In this document: in pieces, positions 25,228-33,676 of the stretch
Numbering within the stretch: position 1 is the first letter of the stretch
How the letters are laid out: each line of letters begins with the position of its first letter
Assembly: GCA_023395465.1 (NCBI GenBank)
Contig: JAEWZE010000299.1
Location: 1 to 48,860 of the forward strand
Direction of reading: 5' to 3'
Source of the DNA: Pseudomonadota bacterium
GTDB taxonomy: Bacteria > Pseudomonadota > Gammaproteobacteria > Xanthomonadales > Xanthomonadaceae
Length of the DNA stretch: 48,860 nt
Made by a program: the position numbers and the translations under genes
The notes under the pieces: model-generated
Seen by the model: only the letters and a program-made list of their open reading frames with translations
The model's database searches: none
Told to the model about the DNA's origin: nothing

Positions 25228-26424
25228 ATGTCCGATACGCCCGCGACCCTCGACATCGCGCGCTTCCTGCGGCGCCTGCAATGGGGACTGCTCGCCTTCG
25301 CGGTGCTGTGGCTGATCGCCCTGCTGGGACCGATCCTCACCCCCTTCGTGCTGGCCGCGCTGCTGGGCTGGCTCGGCGATCCGCTGGTCGACCGCCTCGA
25401 GGCATCCGGCCGTTCGCGCCCGGTGGCGGTGACCCTGGTCTTCGTGCTGATGCTGATGCTGGTGGTGCTGGTGGTGCTGATCCTGGTGCCGATGATCGAA
25501 CGCCAGGTGGTGACCCTGATCGATGCGCTGCCGCAGTACCGCGAGTGGTTCATGGAAACCGCCCTGCCCTGGGTGGAGGCGCGCACCGGGATCGAGATCA
25601 CGTCCTGGCTCGATCCGCAGCGCCTGTTCGAACTGGTGCGCTCGCACTGGGCGCAGGCGGGCGGGGTGGCCAGCACGTTGTTCGGGTACCTGTCGAGTTC
25701 GGGCTTCGCCTTCCTGGCCTGGATCGCCAACATCGTGCTGCTGCCGATCCTGACCTTCTACTTCCTGCGCGACTGGGACCTGCTGGTCGAGCGCGTGGCG
25801 GCGATGATCCCGCGCGACCACATCGGCACCGTCACGCGGCTGGCGCGCGAGTCGGACGAAGTGCTGGGTGCGTTCCTGCGCGGCCAGTTCATCGTGATGC
25901 TTGCCCTGGGCGCGATCTATGCGATCGGCCTGTCGGTGGTGGGGCTCAACCTGGGCCTGCTGATCGGGATCATCGCCGGACTGATCAGCTTCGTGCCCTA
26001 CCTGGGCGCGGCGACCGGGATCGTGCTGGCCGTGCTCGCGGCGCTGGTGCAGGCCCAGGGCTTCGACATCAAGCTGCTGGCGCTGGTGGGCGTGGTGTTC
26101 ACCGTCGGCCAGCTGATCGAGAGCTACATCCTCACCCCGCGCATCGTCGGCGACCGCATCGGCCTGCATCCGGTAGCGGTGATCTTCGCGATCATGGCCG
26201 GCGGCCAGCTGTTCGGCTTCGTCGGCATGCTGATCGCGCTGCCGGTGGCGGCGGTGGGCAACGTGCTGCTGCGTTTCGCCCACGAGCGCTACACGCAAAG
26301 CCGCCTGTATGCCGGCGACGGGCCGAAGATCGTGCTGGAAGGGCAGCGCGCGCCCGGCGGCATCGTGCTCGAGGACGATATCGGCGAGGACACCGGCGAC
26401 GAGCGCGGCAACCGCGACGCCTGA
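25228..26424 (+). CDS. AI-2E/PerM family transporter
   Basis: A 398-residue integral membrane protein of PF01594. There are about eight hydrophobic segments: two near residues 20-60, one at about 70-90, one at about 155-180, and the C-terminal group from about 215 to 350, including GLISFVPYLGAATGIVLAVLA. The family includes AI-2 exporters and cation antiporters, so the substrate cannot be assigned. The last 45 residues are hydrophilic and acidic. It lies between DUF2066 and hda, the usual perM position. Confidence 0.9.
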   Translation: MSDTPATLDIARFLRRLQWGLLAFAVLWLIALLGPILTPFVLAALLGWLGDPLVDRLEASGRSRPVAVTLVFVLMLMLVVLVVLILVPMIERQVVTLIDALPQYREWFMETALPWVEARTGIEITSWLDPQRLFELVRSHWAQAGGVASTLFGYLSSSGFAFLAWIANIVLLPILTFYFLRDWDLLVERVAAMIPRDHIGTVTRLARESDEVLGAFLRGQFIVMLALGAIYAIGLSVVGLNLGLLIGIIAGLISFVPYLGAATGIVLAVLAALVQAQGFDIKLLALVGVVFTVGQLIESYILTPRIVGDRIGLHPVAVIFAIMAGGQLFGFVGMLIALPVAAVGNVLLRFAHERYTQSRLYAGDGPKIVLEGQRAPGGIVLEDDIGEDTGDERGNRDA

Positions 26425-26432
26425 TCGTGACG

Positions 26433-27143
26433 ATGCAGGCCGCCCCGCCGCAGCTGCCGCTGGCGCTGCGCTATCCGCCCGACCAGCGCCTGGAGACCTT
26501 CCATGCGCGCGATGCGTCGCTGGTCGCGCAGCTGCGCGCGTTCGCGGCCGGTGGCGCGGGCGAGCGCGCGCTGCTGCTGGCCGGGCCGGCGGGCACCGGC
26601 AAGAGCCACCTGGCGCTGGCCGCCTGCGCCGAGGCCGACGCGGCGGGTGCGCGCGCCGGCTACCTGCCGCTGGCCAGCGCCGCCGGACGCGTGGGCGATG
26701 CGCTCGAGTCGCTGCACGCACTCGACCTGGTCGCGCTGGACGGGCTGGAGGCGGTGGCCGGCGAGCGCGAGGACGAGGTCGCCCTGTTCCACTTCCACAA
26801 CCGCATGCACGACGCCGGCCGGCGCGTGCTCTACACCGCCCAGACGCTGCCCGACGCGCTCCCGCTGGTGCTGCCCGACCTGCGTTCGCGCCTGTCCCAG
26901 TGCACGCGGCTGGTGCTCGAGCGGCTCGACGACGCGGGCCGCGGCCAGGTGCTGCGCCTGCGTGCGCAGCGCCGCGGCCTGCAGGTCGACGCGGCCGCGA
27001 TCGACTGGCTGCTGCGCCACGCAGGCCGCGACCTGTCCGGCCTGACCGCGCTGCTCGACCGCCTGGACCGCGCCTCGCTGGCGGCGCAGCGGCGCATCAC
27101 CGTGCCGTTCCTGCGCGAGGTGCTGGGCGCCACGCAGGGCTGA
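26433..27143 (+). CDS. hda: DnaA regulatory inactivator Hda
   Basis: A 236-residue AAA+ protein that, with the DNA-loaded sliding clamp, stimulates ATP hydrolysis by DnaA and prevents re-initiation. The N-terminal QLPLAL (7-12) matches the clamp-binding hexapeptide. The P-loop GPAGTGKSHL and the Walker B region LVALDGLEAV are present, and the DnaA domain IV is absent, as expected. A GTG two codons upstream (26427) is an alternative start. Confidence 0.94.
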   Translation: MQAAPPQLPLALRYPPDQRLETFHARDASLVAQLRAFAAGGAGERALLLAGPAGTGKSHLALAACAEADAAGARAGYLPLASAAGRVGDALESLHALDLVALDGLEAVAGEREDEVALFHFHNRMHDAGRRVLYTAQTLPDALPLVLPDLRSRLSQCTRLVLERLDDAGRGQVLRLRAQRRGLQVDAAAIDWLLRHAGRDLSGLTALLDRLDRASLAAQRRITVPFLREVLGATQG

Positions 27144-27164
27144 GTCCACCCGTTCGGGTCGTTG

Positions 27165-27186
27165 CCGCCGGCTGCCGTGCCGGCGG
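27165..27186. terminator. Hairpin between convergent hda and murU
   Basis: CCGCCGGC and GCCGGCGG form a perfect 8-bp stem over a 6-base loop. It lies between the hda stop and the murU stop. A smaller ACCCG/CGGGT hairpin is just upstream. There is no T tract. Confidence 0.55.
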
Positions 27187-27213
27187 GAAACGCGGCTTCC
27201 CGGTGCCCTGCGC

Positions 27214-27912
27214 TCAGGCCAGCGTCGCGTCCAGCTGGCGCAGCCGTTCGGGCGTGCCGACATCGGTCCATGCGCCGACGTGGTGCTCGCCGCTGGCGGC
27301 GCCGCGGCGCATGGCCGCGCGCAGCAGCGGGGCGAGGCGGAAGCGCGGCGGAACGTCGCCGGCGCCGCGGACGTCGCCGATCACGGCGCGCCAGTCGTCC
27401 AGCAGCGTCGGCCGGTAGAGGCCGATGCCGGAGAAGGTCAGACGCTCGCCGCCGTCCTCGCGCAGCCGGCCGTCCGGCTGCAGCACGAAATCGCCCTGCG
27501 GATGGTGCGGCGGGTTGTCGACCATCACCAGGTGCACGTCGCCGTCGGGTTTGCGCGGCAGGCGGGCGAAGTCGAAGTCGGTCCAGATGTCGCCGTTGAC
27601 CGCGAGGAACGGCGCCTCGCCCAGCCAGTCGAGGGCCTGCAGCATGCCGCCGCCGGTCTCCAGCGGTACCGGGCCTTCGTCGGAGTACGCGATGCGCAGG
27701 CCGAACGCCGCGCCGTCGCCCAGCGCGGCGGGGAACTGCGCCGCCAGCCACGAGGTGTTGACCACCACCTCACGCACGCCGATCGCGGCCAGGCGCTCGA
27801 GATGCCAGGCGATCAGCGGCTTGCCGCCGGCGCGCAACAGCGGCTTGGGCGTGCTGTCGGTGAGCGGGCGCATGCGCTCGCCCAGTCCGGCAGCGAAGAT
27901 CAGGGCCTTCAT
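27214..27912 (-). CDS. murU: MurNAc-1-phosphate uridylyltransferase (MurU-like)
   Basis: A 232-residue nucleotidyltransferase. AAGLGERMRPLTDSTPK near the N-terminus is the nucleotide-binding loop, and NGDIWTDFD provides the metal-binding Asp. Next to amgK it matches the AmgK-MurU bypass, in which recycled MurNAc becomes UDP-MurNAc without de novo MurA/MurB steps. The family also contains heptose and mannose nucleotidyltransferases, so the assignment rests on the amgK neighbour, 13 bp upstream. Confidence 0.88.
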   Translation of the reverse strand: MKALIFAAGLGERMRPLTDSTPKPLLRAGGKPLIAWHLERLAAIGVREVVVNTSWLAAQFPAALGDGAAFGLRIAYSDEGPVPLETGGGMLQALDWLGEAPFLAVNGDIWTDFDFARLPRKPDGDVHLVMVDNPPHHPQGDFVLQPDGRLREDGGERLTFSGIGLYRPTLLDDWRAVIGDVRGAGDVPPRFRLAPLLRAAMRRGAASGEHHVGAWTDVGTPERLRQLDATLA

Positions 27913-27925
27913 GCCGGCGACCGGG

Positions 27926-28942
27926 TCAGGCGATGGCGCCGGCGAGGCGTGCCATGGCTGGCCGCACGCGCGCGTCGATGAGGTCGGCCAGCGGCGCCAG
28001 CTGCGGATGTCGCGGCACGACCGCGTCGAGGTAGGCGATGAAGCGCGGCGCGTCCTCGAGGTACTTGGGCTTGCCGTCGCGATGCTTCAGCCGCGCGAAG
28101 ATGCCCAGCACCTTGAGGTGGCGGTGCACGCCGATCAGGTCCAGGTCGGTGCGCCACTGCGCGAGCGGCGGCACCGGCAATCCCGCGCGCGTGGCCAGGG
28201 CGTGGTAGCGCGCGTGCCAGTTGGCCACGCGTGGCTCGGGCCAGCTCAGGAAGGCGTCCTTGAACAGGCAGGCCGGGTCGTAGGCGATCGGCCCGCGCAC
28301 CGCGTCCTGGAAATCGAGGATGGCGACGTCCTCGCCACAGGGCATCAGGTTGCGCGGCATGTAGTCGCGGTGCACCAGCACCTGCGGCTGGGCGAGCGCG
28401 GACTCGACCAGCGCGCGGTATACCCCGTGCAGGCGCGCGCGTTCGGCCTCGTCCAGCTCGATGCCCAGGTGCACACCCAGGAACCACTCGTCGAACAATC
28501 TCAGCTCGCGCAGCAGCAGCGCCTCGTCGTAGGCGGGGAAGTCCGCCGGCAGCGCGATCGACTGCAGTTCGACCAGGCGCGTCATCGCGGTGTCGAACAG
28601 CGCATCGGCGCAGTCTTCGTCGATCACATGCAGGTAGGTCTGCACGCCCAGGTCCTCGAGCAGCAGGAAACCCAAGGCGAGGTCCTGCGCCACCACCGCA
28701 GGCACGCGCAGGCCGCCGGCCTGCAGCAGGTCGCGGATCGCCAGCCAGGGGCGCACGTCCATCAGTTCGGGCGGCGCGTCCATCAGCACCAGGCTCGGCG
28801 TGCGGCCGGTGGTGCGCCAGTAGCTGCGGAAGTCCGCATCGAAGGATGCGCGCTCCAGGCCGACCTGCGGGTCGGACAACGCGGTCCGCACCCAGTCGAT
28901 GCGTTGCTGGTCTCGGTCTGGCGTGGCGCTGGGCTGAATCAT
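27926..28942 (-). CDS. amgK: MurNAc/GlcNAc anomeric kinase AmgK
   Basis: A 338-residue aminoglycoside-phosphotransferase-fold kinase that phosphorylates the anomeric carbon of MurNAc. LVHRDYMPRNLM is the catalytic Brenner motif, followed by AILDFQDAVRGP, which carries the metal-binding Asp. The ATG at 28942 has a strong GGAGGAG ribosome site. It is transcribed with murU and is divergent from manC. Together they recycle cell-wall sugars and can lower sensitivity to fosfomycin, as known in Pseudomonas. Confidence 0.9.
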   Translation of the reverse strand: MIQPSATPDRDQQRIDWVRTALSDPQVGLERASFDADFRSYWRTTGRTPSLVLMDAPPELMDVRPWLAIRDLLQAGGLRVPAVVAQDLALGFLLLEDLGVQTYLHVIDEDCADALFDTAMTRLVELQSIALPADFPAYDEALLLRELRLFDEWFLGVHLGIELDEAERARLHGVYRALVESALAQPQVLVHRDYMPRNLMPCGEDVAILDFQDAVRGPIAYDPACLFKDAFLSWPEPRVANWHARYHALATRAGLPVPPLAQWRTDLDLIGVHRHLKVLGIFARLKHRDGKPKYLEDAPRFIAYLDAVVPRHPQLAPLADLIDARVRPAMARLAGAIA

Positions 28943-29017
28943 GCTCTCTCCTCCCGGCGGCTGCCGGGCGGGCAAAGGGTAAACTGCCCGTCATCTTCGG
29001 GCGAGAGAATCGACAGG

Positions 29018-30418
29018 ATGAAGTTGCAGCCGGTGTTGTTGTCGGGCGGGTCAGGGACGCGCTTGTGGCCGCTGTCGCGCGAGGCCTATCCCAAGCAGTT
29101 CCTGGCGCTGGCCGGCGAGGACACCATGCTGCAGGAGACCTGGCGCCGCGTCGCGCCGCTGGCCTCGTCGGCGCCGATCGTGGTGGCCAACGAGGAACAC
29201 CGCTTCCTGGCCGCCGAGCAGCTGCGGCTGGTCGGGGTGGACCGCGCCGACATCGTGCTCGAGCCGGTCGGACGCAATACCGCCCCGGCGATCGCCGCGG
29301 CCGCGCTGCAGGCGATGGCGGGCGGCGAGGATCCGCTGCTGCTGGTGCTGCCTTCGGACCACGTGGTCCGCGATGCGGAAGGTTTCCGTGCCGCGGTGCG
29401 CACGGCCATGGGCGCGGCCGAAAATGGCGCGCTGGTCACGTTCGGCATCGTGCCCGCCGCGCCGGAAACCGGTTTCGGCTACATCCAGGCCGCCGAAGGC
29501 GAGGGCGTGCGCGAGGTGCTGCGCTTCGTCGAGAAGCCCGACGCGGCCACCGCCCAGGCCTATCTGGAAAGCGGCGGCTACTTCTGGAACAGCGGCATGT
29601 TCCTGTTCCGCGCCTCGCGCTATCTCGCCGAGCTCGAACGCCTGCGTCCCGACATGCTGGCCGCCGTGCGCCAGGCGTTCTCGGCCGCCGCGCGCGACGG
29701 CGACTTCATCCGTCTCGACCGCGAGGCCTTTGCCGCCTGTCCCTCGGACTCGATCGACTATGCGGTGATGGAGCACACCGCCGGGGCGCGCGTGCTGCCG
29801 GTGGACATCGGCTGGAACGACGTGGGTTCCTGGTCGGCACTGTGGGAGGTGAGCGAACAGGATGGCGATGGCAACGCCCACCACGGCGACGTGATCGCGG
29901 TCGATTCGCGCAACAGCTATGCCTACGCCCGGCGCCTGGTGGCCCTGGTCGGGGTCGACGACCTGGTGGTGGTCGAGACCGACGATGCGGTGCTGGTCGC
30001 GCGCAAGGACCGGGTGCAGCAGGTCAAGGAGGTGGTCGCGCGGCTCAAGTCCGACCAGCGCAGCCACGCGGTCCTGCACCGGGAAGTGCATCGACCCTGG
30101 GGCAGCTACGACTCGATCGACCAGGACGACGGCTTCCAGGTCAAGCGGATCAAGGTCAAGCCGGGCGCGCGCCTGTCGCTGCAGTCGCACAAGCACCGCG
30201 CCGAGCACTGGATCGTGGTGCGCGGCACCGCGCGCGTGACCCGAGACAACGACGTGTTCGAACTGCACGCCAACCAGTCGACCTATATCCCGCTGGGTGC
30301 GAAGCACCGGCTGGAGAATCCCGGCACCGAAATGCTGGAGCTGATCGAGGTGCAGTCGGGCAGCTACCTGGGCGAGGACGACATCGTCCGCTACGAGGAT
30401 GTGTACGGGCGTTCGTAG
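29018..30418 (+). CDS. xanB: Mannose-1-phosphate guanylyltransferase / mannose-6-phosphate isomerase (ManC/XanB type)
   Basis: A 466-residue bifunctional enzyme giving GDP-mannose for lipopolysaccharide and exopolysaccharide. The N-terminal nucleotidyltransferase (about 1-285) has LSGGSGTRLWPLSREAYPKQ. FVEKP and GYFWNSGMF follow. The C-terminal cupin isomerase domain (about 345-466) has LQSHKHRAEHWIVV with the metal-binding residues. This two-domain form is the XanB/AlgA type. A GAGAAT 7 bp before the start and a TAAACT near 28980 are rival -10 boxes. Confidence 0.95.
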   Translation: MKLQPVLLSGGSGTRLWPLSREAYPKQFLALAGEDTMLQETWRRVAPLASSAPIVVANEEHRFLAAEQLRLVGVDRADIVLEPVGRNTAPAIAAAALQAMAGGEDPLLLVLPSDHVVRDAEGFRAAVRTAMGAAENGALVTFGIVPAAPETGFGYIQAAEGEGVREVLRFVEKPDAATAQAYLESGGYFWNSGMFLFRASRYLAELERLRPDMLAAVRQAFSAAARDGDFIRLDREAFAACPSDSIDYAVMEHTAGARVLPVDIGWNDVGSWSALWEVSEQDGDGNAHHGDVIAVDSRNSYAYARRLVALVGVDDLVVVETDDAVLVARKDRVQQVKEVVARLKSDQRSHAVLHREVHRPWGSYDSIDQDDGFQVKRIKVKPGARLSLQSHKHRAEHWIVVRGTARVTRDNDVFELHANQSTYIPLGAKHRLENPGTEMLELIEVQSGSYLGEDDIVRYEDVYGRS

Positions 30419-30424
30419 CCGGTT

Positions 30425-30440
30425 CTGCGGCAATCCGCAG
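30425..30440. terminator. Small hairpin between xanB and cysA
   Basis: CTGCGG and CCGCAG pair perfectly across a CAAT loop, 6 bp after the xanB stop and 27 bp before the convergent cysA stop. It has no T tract, so it is a modest candidate. Confidence 0.4.
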
Positions 30441-30466
30441 CGGACGGCAGCCCGCGGTCCGGCCAC

Positions 30467-31531
30467 TCAGGCCGGATAGACGCGGTAGCGCTGCAGGCGC
30501 AGGCCCAGCGCCTCGCCGGCCGCTGGCGGACGCCGTTCCGGCGACGCGGCCAGGTCGAGTTCCAGCCTGCCCGGCTGGCCGGGCAGGGCCAGTTCCATCG
30601 TGATGCGGCCGGCGTGGTGGTGCACGGCCGACACGCGCGCCTCCAGGCCATCGCCCGGCGCGGCAACAAGCGCGTCGTGCGGGCGCAGGTACAGGCGCGC
30701 CGGACCGTCGGCGACGCCGGCCGCGTCGAACGTGGCGGCCTGTCCGTCGACATGGAATCGCCCGCCCTCGACCCGGCCGCCGACCACGCTGGCGCGGCCG
30801 ATGAAGTCGAACACATAGGCCGAAGCCGGCTCGTCGTAGATTTCGCGTGGCGTGCCCGCCTGCTCGATGCGGCCGTCGCGCAGCACCACCACGCGGTCGG
30901 CCAGCTCCAGCGCCTCGTCCTGGTCATGGGTGACGAAGACCGTGGTCTGCCCGGTCTGGTCGTGCAGCCGTCGCAGCCAGCGCCGCAGCTCGATGCGCAC
31001 CTTGGCGTCGAGTGCGCCGAACGGTTCGTCCAGCAGCAGCACGGTGGGATCGATCGCCAGCGCGCGCGCTAGCGCCACGCGCTGCTTCTGCCCGCCGGAC
31101 AGCTGCTCGGGATAGCGGGCGCCATGCTCCGGCAGCTGGATCAGGGCGAGCAGTTCGTCCACGCGCCTGGCGATCGCGGCGCGGTCGGGCCGGCGCCGGC
31201 GCGGGCGGCTGCGCAGGCCGAAGGCGATGTTCTCGGCCACGGTCATGTGGCGGAACAGCGCGTACTGCTGGAACACGAAGCCGACGTTGCGCTCGCGCAG
31301 GCTCAGCTGCGTGGCGTCGACATCGCCGAACAGCACCCGGCCGCTGTCGGCCGGCAGCAGGCCGGCGACCACCCGCAGCAGCGTGGTCTTGCCCGAACCC
31401 GATGGCCCGAGCAGGGCGACCAGCTCGCCCGAGGCGATGTGCAGGTCGACGCTGTCGAGCGCGGCCGTGCCGCCATAGCGCTTGGCGACGCCTTCGATGC
31501 GCAGGTCCACGCCCTGGCCGCTGCTGTCCAT
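30467..31531 (-). CDS. cysA: Sulfate/thiosulfate ABC transporter ATPase CysA
   Basis: A 354-residue ATP-binding subunit for sulfate import. Walker A GPSGSGKTT, signature LSGGQKQRVALARAL and Walker B VLLLDEPFGALD are in order, followed by a C-terminal TOBE-like regulatory domain (about 240-354). The ATG at 31531 lacks a clear ribosome site; an in-frame ATG at 31609 would add 26 residues. It is the last gene of the sbp-cysT-cysW-cysA group, separated from cysW by 315 bp that include a partial cysW duplication. Confidence 0.94.
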   Translation of the reverse strand: MDSSGQGVDLRIEGVAKRYGGTAALDSVDLHIASGELVALLGPSGSGKTTLLRVVAGLLPADSGRVLFGDVDATQLSLRERNVGFVFQQYALFRHMTVAENIAFGLRSRPRRRRPDRAAIARRVDELLALIQLPEHGARYPEQLSGGQKQRVALARALAIDPTVLLLDEPFGALDAKVRIELRRWLRRLHDQTGQTTVFVTHDQDEALELADRVVVLRDGRIEQAGTPREIYDEPASAYVFDFIGRASVVGGRVEGGRFHVDGQAATFDAAGVADGPARLYLRPHDALVAAPGDGLEARVSAVHHHAGRITMELALPGQPGRLELDLAASPERRPPAAGEALGLRLQRYRVYPA

Positions 31532-31846
31532 CGCACGATGATCGCCGATTCCGCGCTGGCCCGGCGCGGGCGGGCGGTGGTGCGGCAGTTCCTGGTTGAT
31601 CAGCAGCATGGGGATCGATCCGGGGGAAAGTGAGGGAATCGCATGGCGCGGAGCGGACCGCGCCGGACGTGGATCAGCGTGGCGGGTGGCATCACCGTCG
31701 CCACGGGCCGGGCGAACGAACCGGCTCATCCATGCCTCCGGCGAGCTTGGCCAGCGCGTCCCCCTGACGGGCCTCCAGCCGCGCCAGACGTGGAACAGCT
31801 TGGCGGGCGGCATCGCCGTCGCCACGGGCCGGGCGGATGAACCGGC
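31532..31846. other. cysW-cysA gap without a convincing gene
   Basis: This 315-bp gap is unusual because sulfate-transport genes are normally packed tightly. Its right half is a tandem copy of the cysW end. Its left half (31532-31660) shows no clear repeat, hairpin or coding sequence beyond the open frame continuous with cysA. Confidence 0.6.
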
Positions 31847-31902
31847 TCATCCGTGCCTCCGGTGCGCCTTGGCCAGCGCGTCGCCGTGGCGCGCCTCGAG
31901 CC
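31661..31902. repeat. Diverged 121-bp tandem duplication of the cysW 3' end
   Basis: Unit A (31661-31781) and unit B (31782-31902) align over about 120 bp with, by my hand count, 15 mismatches and one 1-bp indel. Unit B contains the true cysW stop and the last 53 bp of its coding sequence. Unit A repeats the segment encoding EARHGDALAK as EARQGDALAK, but the indel breaks the frame. The shared core CCGTCGCCACGGGCCGGGCG lies in both units, 121 bp apart. Confidence 0.88.
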
Positions 31903-32707
31903 AGAACTTCAGCACCAGCGTCACCAGCGCCAGTCCCGCCAGCAACGAGGACACGGCAAAGGCGCCGGTACTGTCGAACTCGTTGTAGAGGATCTCGATG
32001 TGCAGCGGCAGCGTGTTGGTCAGGCCGCGGATGTGGCCCGACACCACCGACACCGCACCGAACTCGCCCATCGCGCGCGCGCCGCACAGCAGCACGCCGT
32101 ACAGCAGGCCCCACTTGATGTTGGGCAGAGTGACGCGGAAGAACATGGTCCAGGCGCCTGCGCCGAGCGAGCGCGCGACCACCTCCTCCTCGCTGCCCTG
32201 CTGCTGCATGAGCGGCACCAGCTCGCGCACCACGAACGGGAAGGTGATGAACAGGGTCGCCAGCACGATGCCCGGCCGCGCGAACAGGATCCGGATGTCC
32301 CAGGCGCGCAGCAGGTCGGCGAACCAGCCCTGCGAGCCGAACAGCAGCACCAGGCACAGGCCCGCGACCACCGGCGAGACCGCGAAGGGCAGGTCGACCA
32401 GCGCCAGCAGCACGCGCTTGCCGCGGAACTCGAAGCGGGTCAGCGACCAGGCGGCGAACACGCCGAACACGGCGTTGACCGGGATCACGATCGCGGCGGT
32501 GAGCAGGGTCAGCTTGAGCGCGGAGAGCGCATCGGGCGTGGTCAGCGCGCCCCACCAGGTGGCGAAGCCCTTGCCGAAGGCCGACAGCAGCACCATCAGC
32601 AGCGGCAGCACCACCAGCAGCGCCATCACCAGCACCGCGGCGCCGATCAGCGCGCGCCGCAGCCACGGCGGGGTTTCCAGGCCGTGCCCGGCGTGCGCGT
32701 CAGCCAT
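31847..32707 (-). CDS. cysW: Sulfate ABC transporter permease CysW
   Basis: A 286-residue inner-membrane permease with about six membrane helices. The EAA loop is present (EEEVVARSLGAGAWTMFFRV region), where it docks on CysA. It forms a heterodimer with CysT. The start at 32707 overlaps the cysT end by 8 bp. The C-terminus EARHGDALAKAHRRHG lies inside a tandem duplication, so the last residues may have been changed by it. Confidence 0.95.
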   Translation of the reverse strand: MADAHAGHGLETPPWLRRALIGAAVLVMALLVVLPLLMVLLSAFGKGFATWWGALTTPDALSALKLTLLTAAIVIPVNAVFGVFAAWSLTRFEFRGKRVLLALVDLPFAVSPVVAGLCLVLLFGSQGWFADLLRAWDIRILFARPGIVLATLFITFPFVVRELVPLMQQQGSEEEVVARSLGAGAWTMFFRVTLPNIKWGLLYGVLLCGARAMGEFGAVSVVSGHIRGLTNTLPLHIEILYNEFDSTGAFAVSSLLAGLALVTLVLKFWLEARHGDALAKAHRRHG

Positions 32708-33566
32708 CGCGGCGACTCCTGCGTTCGTGCCGGAACAGCAGCGGGATCAGGTTGATCGCCAGCAGGCAGGCGAACGAGGCCGCCAGCATCAGCGCCGCCA
32801 GCGCGATCGCGCCGTTGTAGTCGTACTCCTCCAGCCGGATCGTGATCAGCAGCGGCGCGATCTCGGTGCGGTAGGGCTTGTTGCCGGCGATGAAGATCAC
32901 CGAACCGTACTCGCCCAGCGCCCGCGCGAAGGCCAGCGAGAAGCCGGTCAGCAGCGCCGGCAGCAGCTCCGGCAGCACCACCCGGCGCAGCGTGGTCAGG
33001 CGCGAGGCGCCGAGCGAGGCGGCGGCCTGCTCCTGCTCGTGGCCGAGCGATTCGAGGATCGGCTGCACCGTGCGCACCGCGAATGGCAGGCCGATGAACA
33101 CCAGCGCGATCACGATGCCGGCCAACTGGTAGGCGACCTGGATCCCGCGCGGTTCCAGGAACTGGCCGATCCAGCCGTTGGGCGCGTAGATCGCAGTCAG
33201 CGCGATGCCGGCCACCGCGGTCGGCAGCGCGAACGGCAGGTCGACCAGCGCATCGAGCAGGCGCCGGCCCGGGAAGCGGTAGCGCACCAGCACCCAGGCC
33301 ACCAGCGCGCCGGCGACCAGGGCGATCAGGGCCGCGACGAAGGCCGTGCCGAAGCTGACCTTCAGCGCCGCCTGCACGCGCGGATCCTGGATCGCGCGCA
33401 GCCAGCCGGCGCTGCCGAGGCCGGCCGCGCGGAAGGTGAGCGCGGCGAGCGGCAGCAGCACCACCACGCCGAGCCAGGCCATGCCCAGGCCCAGGCCCAG
33501 CCCGAAGCCGGGGAGAGGCCGTCGCCAGCGCGGGCGCGAGAGGGAAGGAAGTGCGAGGGTGCTCAT
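32700..33566 (-). CDS. cysT: Sulfate ABC transporter permease CysT
   Basis: A 288-residue inner-membrane permease with six predicted helices and the EAA loop EQEQAAASLGASRLTTLRRV, which contacts CysA. DLPFALPTAVAGIAL and FARALGEYGSVIFIAGN are family blocks. No clear ribosome site precedes 33566. It is 110 bp downstream of sbp, with a hairpin between, and overlaps cysW by 8 bp. Confidence 0.95.
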   Translation of the reverse strand: MSTLALPSLSRPRWRRPLPGFGLGLGLGMAWLGVVVLLPLAALTFRAAGLGSAGWLRAIQDPRVQAALKVSFGTAFVAALIALVAGALVAWVLVRYRFPGRRLLDALVDLPFALPTAVAGIALTAIYAPNGWIGQFLEPRGIQVAYQLAGIVIALVFIGLPFAVRTVQPILESLGHEQEQAAASLGASRLTTLRRVVLPELLPALLTGFSLAFARALGEYGSVIFIAGNKPYRTEIAPLLITIRLEEYDYNGAIALAALMLAASFACLLAINLIPLLFRHERRSRRDG

Positions 33567-33624
33567 GGAGGTCGGTTATCGGGCGGCGCATCGGGCCGCG
33601 GTGGCCATCGCGGAAAAGGCGAGC

Positions 33625-33644
33625 GGCCTGCCACCGGGCAGGCC
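33625..33644 (-). terminator. Intercistronic hairpin between sbp and cysT
   Basis: GGCCTGCC and GGCAGGCC form a perfect 8-bp stem with a 4-base loop. On the minus strand a CCTTTTCC stretch follows a few bases later. A partial terminator or an mRNA-protecting stem here would let the binding protein be made in excess over the permeases, as in maltose operons. Confidence 0.55.
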
Positions 33645-33676
33645 TCCCACCGCGTCCGGAACGGCGGCGTACCGCA

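Noticed and set aside
31692..32666. Alternative frame through cysW and the duplicated segment.
   Set aside because: It is a shadow of cysW, and its tail is produced by the tandem duplication.
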